Source of the DNA: Xanthobacteraceae bacterium
Lineage (GTDB): Bacteria; Pseudomonadota; Alphaproteobacteria; Rhizobiales; Xanthobacteraceae
Reading direction: 5' to 3'
DNA: 7,236 nucleotides
NCBI GenBank assembly: GCA_030043285.1
Contig: JASHXZ010000235.1
Location: 1-7,236, forward strand
Part shown: in pieces, positions 1-5,207 of the stretch
How positions within the stretch are numbered: position 1 is the first letter of the stretch
Layout: every line of letters begins with the position of its first letter
Made by a program: the position numbers and the translations under genes
Notes under the pieces: generated by a model
The model's database searches: none
Told to the model about the DNA's origin: nothing
The model's input: only the letters and a program-made list of their open reading frames with translations

Positions 1-43
1 GGCAGGATTTAGTCGCGGCAGCCGGCCACACGGTTCAAGCGAC

Positions 44-1114
44 CTAAGTGTCGGCCCCGATTCCGGCTGCGAAATGCGCTGCAATATCGTTGTCGCTGAG
101 CGCGGTGTAATACAGCGCCACCGACTGGATCCAGCCCTGGAAAGGCGTCTGCGGGCCACTGGTGCCGTTGACCTTCGGCGACGTACGCGGCGGCAGCTGA
201 GGCGAACCGGCACCGATGAAGAACGTCACCGAACTGGCCGCGGGATCGACTGCGGCGTAAGTCAGTCCGGCCGGCTGTGGCGAGGACGCGTTGGGCCAAA
301 CCGGCGTCGGTGCCGCCGACGAATCACTATCTGGGTTTACCCAGAGGGTGAACTCGTTCGTGGAGCTGTTGAACCTCACCGCTATATACATCAACGAAAA
401 GGCACCATCATTGGCGACGGCGGCCACCCCGGTCTTCACTATCTGAAGCATAGACCCGTTTCCGACGGTGAGCTCCCATTCGTTCGCCGTATTAAGATAG
501 ACCGCAAAGCCTGTGCCGGTAGTTTGTCCAGCAAACACGGTCCACTGGAATCCCATCTGGCTCACTTTCCATTTGGGCAGCACCCAGGCTTCGAGGGTAA
601 AGTCAGCCAAACTAGGCGAATCCGGCGCCCACGGAATGCTGACGTAACCGCCTTCGAAGTCGACGCAGGCTGGCAGATTCAAGCTTCCGGTCGTCGCCGC
701 ATCGCCGGGCACAATCGAAGTCTGGTGCAAAAGCAGGCCGGTATTGACCTGGCCGGCGACAGCCGTTGGATCGGCAATCTGAGGAATTGTGCTCCCGGAC
801 GGATAAGCCGGCGGAATCAAATAACTGCCGATATGACCGTTATTGGTAAGATCGGCTGCGGCGGCAATGCTGGTGCTGCCCTGGGGCGGCGGAGGAAACA
901 ACGGCGGCAGCTGCGAACCTAAGACATCGCTCAGCGGCCAATAGGCGACCATGCTTGTTTCGGTGGTGAGAATGACGTTGCTGTAAGGCTCGCTGTAGCC
1001 ACCGGTGGTCGGCGGAAAGCAGCCGACGAAGCACAGCGACCAGACGACCGCCAGCAGACCGATCGGAGCCAACAACAACAGCGTGGCGCTCATGCTCCGT
1101 GTGCCCCCCGGCAC
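44..1114 (-). CDS. LamG/concanavalin-like jellyroll protein, putative lipoprotein
   Basis: Predicted exported protein of 356 aa with one LamG-like (laminin G/concanavalin A lectin) jellyroll domain, a fold generally used for carbohydrate or surface binding. Residues about 9-31 are strongly hydrophobic and end in F-V-G-C with Cys32 followed by P-P, a near-lipobox (usual -3 residue is Leu). The segment around residues 43-62 (YSNVIL...VAYWPLSD) matches the family opening 'YSdvVladxPvaYWrLgE'. Residues about 149-180 (VDFEGGYVSIP...FTLEAWVLPKW) and 325-351 (FQGWIQSVALYYTALS) are the typical middle and closing strands. The GTG at 1112-1114 gives an n-region with Arg6, which a signal peptide needs; an in-frame ATG at 1091-1093 would start at MSATLLLL with no positive charge. 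It follows the LspA-like gene on the same strand after 101 bases, so co-transcription is plausible. Domain call is fairly sure; lipidation and function are inference. Nothing is visible in bases 1-43. Confidence 0.8.
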   Translation of the reverse strand: MPGGTRSMSATLLLLAPIGLLAVVWSLCFVGCFPPTTGGYSEPYSNVILTTETSMVAYWPLSDVLGSQLPPLFPPPPQGSTSIAAAADLTNNGHIGSYLIPPAYPSGSTIPQIADPTAVAGQVNTGLLLHQTSIVPGDAATTGSLNLPACVDFEGGYVSIPWAPDSPSLADFTLEAWVLPKWKVSQMGFQWTVFAGQTTGTGFAVYLNTANEWELTVGNGSMLQIVKTGVAAVANDGAFSLMYIAVRFNSSTNEFTLWVNPDSDSSAAPTPVWPNASSPQPAGLTYAAVDPAASSVTFFIGAGSPQLPPRTSPKVNGTSGPQTPFQGWIQSVALYYTALSDNDIAAHFAAGIGADT

Positions 1115-1215
1115 GGTTGAGCAAGGACGACTAATGGGTGTTAAAATCTAAGGTTGGGCGTAACATCGGAAGGGAAACCTGTCAACGCGGACCGCGCCGT
1201 CGAAGTGGAGAAGTG

Positions 1216-1704
1216 TTATGTTTCAACGAACGACAATACCAGCAAGCCGACACCACCAACGATTGCGGCATCGGCCAAATTGAATGGCGGCCAGCGGCCG
1301 ACGACGATGAAATCGACGATCGCTCCGTGGCGCAATCGATCGGCAAGATTGCCGGCGGCTCCGCCCAAGGCGGCGCCGCTGCCGATGGCGCTCGGCATGT
1401 TTTGGGGGATCACTCCGGCTTGCAACAGCGCCGCAACGATGACCGCCGAAGCGGTCCAAAGCCCGAGCAGCACCCCGGCCGGCAAGGTGGAGACCGGCAA
1501 GACGCGCCGGGTCAAATGCCGACGGATGGACAAAAATCCCCTCTTGGAGTCCGCCGCCCAGGCGCGCGACAAAATGAAGGCTTTGCTGGCCTGATCGGCC
1601 GCGATCACGCTCGCGGCGGTGGCTATTGCAATCAACATCAGCTTATCATTCCTCGGCTGCGCGTTGCTTTTCGTGGCGCCGCGCGCGAATAAACTGGTAA
1701 CCAC
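1216..1704 (-). CDS. lspA: LspA-like signal peptidase II (divergent)
   Basis: Integral-membrane aspartyl protease of the LspA (A8) family, which cleaves the signal peptide of diacylglyceryl-modified prolipoproteins. Seen: D-Q-A-S-K at residues 37-41 in the first membrane segment; G-N-L-A-D-R at 118-123 with candidate catalytic Asp122; V-D-F-I at 130-133; F-N-L-A-D at 141-145 with candidate catalytic Asp145; and about four hydrophobic segments. Not seen: the usual N-x-G-A-A/F motif between the first two membrane segments, replaced by a basic stretch (residues 61-67, RRHLTRR). At 162 aa from the GTG at 1702-1704 the length is normal. An in-frame ATG at 1636-1638 (residue 23) gives 140 aa and places D-Q-x-S-K at the usual distance from the N-terminus, with GAGGA about 11 bases upstream, so it may be the true start. 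It is divergent from the Lgt-like gene and upstream of the LamG gene. Family sure, activity and specificity inferred. Confidence 0.82.
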   Translation of the reverse strand: MVTSLFARGATKSNAQPRNDKLMLIAIATAASVIAADQASKAFILSRAWAADSKRGFLSIRRHLTRRVLPVSTLPAGVLLGLWTASAVIVAALLQAGVIPQNMPSAIGSGAALGGAAGNLADRLRHGAIVDFIVVGRWPPFNLADAAIVGGVGLLVLSFVET

Positions 1705-1796
1705 ACAACCTGCCAGCTAGATTATCTCACCGTATGAACCGAACAACCTTGCTGTGCGACTTATAGCTGAACGTACTGCCCTGCAGCGGATGACCG
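1705..1796. promoter_or_regulatory. Divergent intergenic region with weak promoter candidate
   Basis: This is the only gap between the two divergent units, so promoters for both should lie here or inside the 5' ends of the flanking genes. On the minus strand there is GATAAT (1721-1726), 5/6 to the sigma-70 -10 box, with TTGTTC (1741-1746) upstream at a too-short 14-base spacing. If used, it fits better with the internal LspA ATG at 1638 than with the GTG at 1704. I see no convincing plus-strand promoter and no clear operator palindrome. Confidence 0.3.
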
Positions 1797-2531
1797 ATGC
1801 GTAGGATCCTTGTCAGCTGGCGCGGATGGAATCTCTACAGCTATCCGACCATGCTCTATATCGGCATGGTGTGCGGTATCTTTGTTGCCGCCTGGGTTGC
1901 CGGACGCTCCGGGCTCGACCCCGAGCGCTTCGTGCTGGCGACCGTCGTCTTGTCGCCGCTGACCCTGATCGGGGCGCGGCTGTTTTTCGTCGCCAGCCAC
2001 TGGGATTTTTTTCGAAACAATCGCACGCGCATTTGGCGCCGCTCGGAAGGCGGCATGGCGATGTATGGCGGCTTGCTGGCGGCGCTGCCGCTCTCGATTC
2101 CGCTGTTGCGCGTCATGGACCTGTCGTTCGCCAAATTCTGGGACGCCTCGACCTTCGCCATGCTGGTCGGCATGATCTTCACCCGGTTCGGCTGCCTGTT
2201 GAACGGCTGCTGCTCGGGTCGTCCGTCGGCATCCTGGCTTGCCCTCAATCTCCCCGATTGCCGCGGCATTTGGCGGCGACGCGTGCCGACCCAATTGCTG
2301 GAAGCCGCATGGGCCGCGGTGCTGCTGACCGCCGCATTCGCCCTGCGCGGGCACCAGCCCTTCGATGGCGCGATTTTCTGTTCGGCCGTGCTCGCTTACG
2401 CAATCGGCCGCACCTTTTTGCAGACATTGCGCGACGACCGGCTGGTACGTGACTCGGGCATCATCCGGCTTACGTCCGTGATGTTGGCCTTGGCGGGGCT
2501 GGTCGGAATGGGTGTCGCCTGGACCTGGTAG
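1797..2531 (+). CDS. Lgt-family (prolipoprotein diacylglyceryl transferase-like) membrane protein
   Basis: Multi-pass inner-membrane protein of 244 aa, clearly of the Lgt family, which transfers diacylglycerol from phosphatidylglycerol to the lipobox Cys. Seen: Y-S-Y-P-T-M-L at 14-20, G-A-R-L-F-F-V at 59-65, G-G-M-A-M-Y-G-G at 85-92, R-F-G-C-L-L-N-G-C-C-S-G at 130-141, P-T-Q-L-L-E at 164-169, and G-R-T-F-L-Q-T-L-R at 204-212. Aligned by motif with E. coli Lgt, Arg143, Gly154 and Arg239 are kept (Arg130, Gly141, Arg205), but His103 is Tyr90, Asn146 is Cys133, Glu151 is Cys138 and Glu243 is Gln209. The R-x-G-C-x-x-x-G-C-C-x-G version is known to me from a side branch of the family, so this is probably a specialised paralogue rather than the housekeeping enzyme; the substrate is unknown. 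The ATG start has only a weak upstream GCGGA. It opens the plus-strand unit, 47 bases before the HgdB-like gene. Confidence 0.8.
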   Translation: MRRILVSWRGWNLYSYPTMLYIGMVCGIFVAAWVAGRSGLDPERFVLATVVLSPLTLIGARLFFVASHWDFFRNNRTRIWRRSEGGMAMYGGLLAALPLSIPLLRVMDLSFAKFWDASTFAMLVGMIFTRFGCLLNGCCSGRPSASWLALNLPDCRGIWRRRVPTQLLEAAWAAVLLTAAFALRGHQPFDGAIFCSAVLAYAIGRTFLQTLRDDRLVRDSGIIRLTSVMLALAGLVGMGVAWTW

Positions 2532-2566
2532 GTTTTCGGCGCGGCGGCGTAGCGGCCGGGCAAATC

Positions 2567-2572
2567 GAGGAG
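2567..2572 (+). promoter_or_regulatory. Ribosome binding site for the HgdB-like gene
   Basis: GAGGAG lies 6 bases before a GTG at 2579-2581. This strong Shine-Dalgarno decides the non-ATG start of the following gene and places its translation start independently of the Lgt-like stop 47 bases upstream. Confidence 0.7.
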
Positions 2573-2578
2573 CCGGAA

Positions 2579-4075
2579 GTGAACGCACCGCAGCGGCCAT
2601 ATCGGGCTTATTCGCCCCGTCCAATCACGCGCGACCAACGCGACGGTATCGAGATCCTGTTTGGCGGCCTGCACTGGCGCGCCGAAAAATTGATCCAGGC
2701 GATGTTCGAAAATCTCGGCTATCGCGCGCGGCCGCTGCCGACCGCCACGCGCGACGATCTCCTCCTTGGCCGTGAACTCGCCGATATCGGCCAATGCTGC
2801 CCGACAAGCTTCACGACCGGCAATCTGGCGCAATTCCTCGGCGGCGAAGCCAAACGCATCGGCCCCGACAAGGTCGCCGAAAAATACGTTTACCTGACGG
2901 CCGGCGCCTGCGGCGCCTGTCGCTTCGGCCAATACCATCAGAGCTACGAACTGGCGCTGCGCAATCTCGGTCTGGACGCGTTCCGGCTGTTTCTCATGGA
3001 GCAGACCAAGCTCGATCAGGGTGCCTTCGCCGGCGGCGGCATCGAGATCGGCATGCCGCTGACGATGGGCGCCGTGTGGGCGGTGTTGTGCGCGGATGCG
3101 GTGCAAGGCCTCGAATATCGCACCAGGCCCTACGAGATACACAAGGGCGAGACCGACCGTGTGGTGCGCGAGTGCATCGACGAGCTGGCCGAGGTGTTTC
3201 GCCGGCGGCCGCGGCGCGGCAAGAAATCAGGATCGCTGCTCTGGCACTTGGCGACGCCTTACTTCGTCCGCGCGCTGCGCGATGTGCTGCGCAAATTCGC
3301 GGCCATCGAGGTCGACAAGCTGCAGCCCAAGCCGCTGGTCAAGATCACCGGGGAATTTTATCTGCAGACCGTCGAGGGCGATCCCAACTACAACATTCAT
3401 CGCTGGCTCGAAGCTGAAGGTGCCGAAGTCGCGCCGGCGCCGATCGTGGTCTGGCTCGATTATCTGTTCCGCGTCCATATCCAAGGGCTCGAGGAGTACG
3501 TCGGCATCGACCGCATGGCGCGTTTCAAGCTCGCGCGCGCCCGGCTGCTGCAGAAGGCGCTTGGCTGGACCTATAACCGCATGCGGTCCGCCCTTGGCGA
3601 TATCCCGCACGAAATACCCGACCAGTACGAGCTGCGCCGCCTCGCTGCGCCGTATTTCCATCACCGGCTTTCAGGCGGCGAGGGCGACATGTTGGTCGGC
3701 AAGGCGCTGTGGGCGCATCGGCACAAGAAGGCGCACATGATCTGCGAATTGTCGCCCTATGCCTGCATGCCGAACACGATGAGCGTCGGCGCCATGGCGG
3801 GCGTGGTCGGCAAGCATCCGGATCTGTTGTACGCGCCGCTTGAAATCAAAGGCGATGCCGAAGTCCATGCGCTGTCGCGCTGCCAGATGATCCTCACCGA
3901 GGCCAAGAAGCGGGCCAAGAACGAATTCGACGCGACGCTCGCGCAGGCGGGCCTGACATTGGACGCGGCCAGGACGCGCCGCGACGCCCGCCCCGCGATG
4001 CGCAAGGCGAGCTACCGGGTTGTGCCCGCCGGCCACATCGGAACCGCGGCAAATCTCGTCGCGGCTCTCGCCTGA
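2579..4075 (+). CDS. HgdB/DUF2229-like 2-hydroxyacyl-CoA dehydratase / activase-related protein
   Basis: A 498-aa cytoplasmic protein, no signal peptide or membrane segment, resembling the C-terminal part of the very long BcrAD/BadFG-type activase fusions (the DUF2229/HgdB-like region). Such modules are Fe-S partners that receive an electron from the ATP-driven activase. Conserved-looking elements: G-Q-C-C-P-T at 71-76 (Cys73, Cys74), A-C-G-A-C-R-F-G-Q-Y at 110-119 (Cys111, Cys114), K-I-T-G-E-F-Y at 255-261, S-P-Y-A-C-M-P-N at 392-399 (Cys396), and E-I-K-G-D-A-E-V-H at 422-430. The cysteines around 73/74, 111/114 and 396 are candidate cluster ligands; the exact set and cluster type ([4Fe-4S] or double-cubane) cannot be told from sequence. 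GTG start supported by GAGGAG at 2567-2572. It is a separate gene here, while the activase lies three genes downstream. The substrate is unknown. Confidence 0.75.
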   Translation: MNAPQRPYRAYSPRPITRDQRDGIEILFGGLHWRAEKLIQAMFENLGYRARPLPTATRDDLLLGRELADIGQCCPTSFTTGNLAQFLGGEAKRIGPDKVAEKYVYLTAGACGACRFGQYHQSYELALRNLGLDAFRLFLMEQTKLDQGAFAGGGIEIGMPLTMGAVWAVLCADAVQGLEYRTRPYEIHKGETDRVVRECIDELAEVFRRRPRRGKKSGSLLWHLATPYFVRALRDVLRKFAAIEVDKLQPKPLVKITGEFYLQTVEGDPNYNIHRWLEAEGAEVAPAPIVVWLDYLFRVHIQGLEEYVGIDRMARFKLARARLLQKALGWTYNRMRSALGDIPHEIPDQYELRRLAAPYFHHRLSGGEGDMLVGKALWAHRHKKAHMICELSPYACMPNTMSVGAMAGVVGKHPDLLYAPLEIKGDAEVHALSRCQMILTEAKKRAKNEFDATLAQAGLTLDAARTRRDARPAMRKASYRVVPAGHIGTAANLVAALA

Positions 4076-4090
4076 GGCGCTCAAGGCATA

Positions 4091-4203
4091 GGAGAAGATC
4101 GTTTATGGGCGTTGGGCGTCAAACTGCAAATTATTCAGATGATACAGGGGATGGTCTCCTCGAAAGGGCCGACGTGCTAGATTTGGAAATCGGCGTGACG
4201 TAA
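4091..4203 (+). other. Possible small ORF (32 aa) with Shine-Dalgarno, in the gap before the carrier gene
   Basis: The 165-base gap between the HgdB-like gene and the carrier gene contains GGAG (4091-4094), a 10-base spacer, and ATG at 4105-4107 opening a 32-codon frame ending in TAA at 4201-4203. The peptide is acidic (about six Asp and two Glu, D-D-T-G-D near its middle), without cysteines or a hydrophobic segment. I recognise no family. It may be a real small protein, a leader, or chance; the spacer is long and the frame short. Otherwise I see no terminator hairpin or convincing promoter in the gap. Confidence 0.25.
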
Positions 4204-4240
4204 GTTCGCAACCGTCAAATCTGAACTCCCTCGAGAATGG

Positions 4241-4540
4241 ATGCCTCATCAAATGGACAACGACAGCAACGCTTGGAACGGCAGCGCTAATCAGCCCGAT
4301 CAAGCCAAGCAGATTGCCGATATTGTCTCATCCTTGCTGGGTGTGGATGTCGAAAAGATCGACCTAGATCAAGATTTGTTCGCGCTTGGAGCGCACTCCC
4401 TCATGCTAGTTAAATTAGTTCTTGAAATTGAAAGGATGCCGGGGGGAATGCGCATACCGTTAGATAGGATATTTCGAATGGGGCCATACCTAAGTGTAAG
4501 AAATATCGCGAGATTATTAGCTGATCCTGTTGGCGTGTAA
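4241..4540 (+). CDS. Stand-alone acyl/peptidyl carrier protein (phosphopantetheine-binding)
   Basis: A 99-aa carrier protein that would hold an acyl or aminoacyl group as a thioester on a 4'-phosphopantetheine arm. Seen: helix I at about 21-34 (QAKQIADIVSSLLG), D-Q-D-L-F-A-L-G-A-H-S-L at 43-54 with Ser53 as the attachment residue, helix II after it (MLVKLVLEIE), and the closing R-I-P-L-D-R-I-F...I-A-R-L-L of the PP-binding domain. The G-A-H-S-L form resembles NRPS/PKS-type carriers (usual G-G-H/D-S-L) more than fatty-acid AcpP (D-S-L-D). ATG at 4241 is used; an in-frame ATG at 4253 is an alternative, and neither has a strong RBS. It lies between the HgdB-like and activase genes and ends 4 bases before the likely ATG of the next gene, indicating translational coupling. 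No synthase, adenylation or acyltransferase gene is in view. GC falls through this gene. Confidence 0.88.
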   Translation: MPHQMDNDSNAWNGSANQPDQAKQIADIVSSLLGVDVEKIDLDQDLFALGAHSLMLVKLVLEIERMPGGMRIPLDRIFRMGPYLSVRNIARLLADPVGV

Positions 4541-4544
4541 TATC

Positions 4545-5168
4545 ATGCTTACGGGTTTTCTATCTGCAGTAACTCTTATTGTAGGATGGATTCTTGGTCT
4601 TATTTCTTCGTATTTCATCCACAGACAAAACATCAACATGAAGATAATAGACCAATATTTCGAGGCGAGAAAAATCATAGCTAAAGAGATTGCTCCTTTA
4701 ACGAACATTGATCTAGCAAAGGTGTGGACTAAAGATGAATTAAGCTCTTATATGAGCCGGGTCTCAAGTCTTTATTACGAGCATTATGACTTGCTGCCGA
4801 CCCAAGTACTGGAAGCCTTAATGCTGTTGGAAATCTGCCTCGGCGACCCACATGCCGGCCCCGTCATTATTCGCGATGGAAATGTCGATAGGATGACGGC
4901 GCAAGAGACGGTGGCCTTCGTCACTGATCTTACGCATTTTCAGAACACGTGTACCGCAATTTGTTTGTCATTGCAGTCGAGTGCGAATTGGGTTCGCGGT
5001 AATCAGTCGATTAAACTTCAAGGCCGCAATGTGCTCCACGCTATGAACCGGTTTTCTTCTGTCAATGCCATGTACTCACTGAAAAGGAATCTGAGGCGAC
5101 GAAAGGTCAGAGCACGGGAACTGGGACTGACAGCCCGCCAAGGCGCGACGACTGAGATTTCTGCGTAG
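4545..5168 (+). CDS. Single-TM membrane-anchored protein of unknown function
   Basis: I do not recognise this protein. From the ATG at 4545 it is 207 aa; a TTG at 4530 would extend it by 5 residues and overlap the carrier gene by 11 bases. Residues about 2-24 form one hydrophobic segment (MLTGFLSAVTLIVGWILG...) followed by S-Y-F-I-H-R-Q, so the remainder is probably cytoplasmic by the positive-inside rule. The soluble part looks mainly helical, contains W-T-K-D-E-L and L-L-P-T-Q-V-L-E-A-L, and ends in a very basic stretch (K-R-N-L-R-R-R-K-V-R-A-R). The layout recalls small anchored DUF proteins, but I cannot name one. The first half is strongly AT-rich, the second half returns toward typical GC. 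Tight spacing to the carrier gene and 39 bases to the activase gene support one operon; it might anchor the carrier or activase at the membrane, which is speculation. Confidence 0.7.
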   Translation: MLTGFLSAVTLIVGWILGLISSYFIHRQNINMKIIDQYFEARKIIAKEIAPLTNIDLAKVWTKDELSSYMSRVSSLYYEHYDLLPTQVLEALMLLEICLGDPHAGPVIIRDGNVDRMTAQETVAFVTDLTHFQNTCTAICLSLQSSANWVRGNQSIKLQGRNVLHAMNRFSSVNAMYSLKRNLRRRKVRARELGLTARQGATTEISA

Positions 5169-5207
5169 ATTTCTGGTCGGACAAGTGCCAATAAGACTCT
5201 TAAACTC

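Noticed and set aside
74..922. 282-aa open frame on the plus strand
   Set aside because: Antisense to the LamG gene; Arg-rich composition without motifs, typical of a shadow frame.
1138..1692. 184-aa open frame on the plus strand
   Set aside because: Antisense to the LspA-like gene, which has catalytic motifs in the opposite frame; this one is low-complexity and Arg/Gly/Gln-rich.
1761..2624. 287-aa minus-strand frame, and the 248-aa one at 2396-3142
   Set aside because: Both are antisense to the Lgt-like and HgdB-like genes and show no membrane segments or family motifs.
4073..4104. Possible terminator after the HgdB-like gene
   Set aside because: No stable stem followed by a T-run could be found; the next genes run in the same direction with operon-like spacing.
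4441..4446. Run of six G as a possible frameshift site in the carrier gene
   Set aside because: The carrier motifs before and after the run are in the same frame, so no shift is needed.
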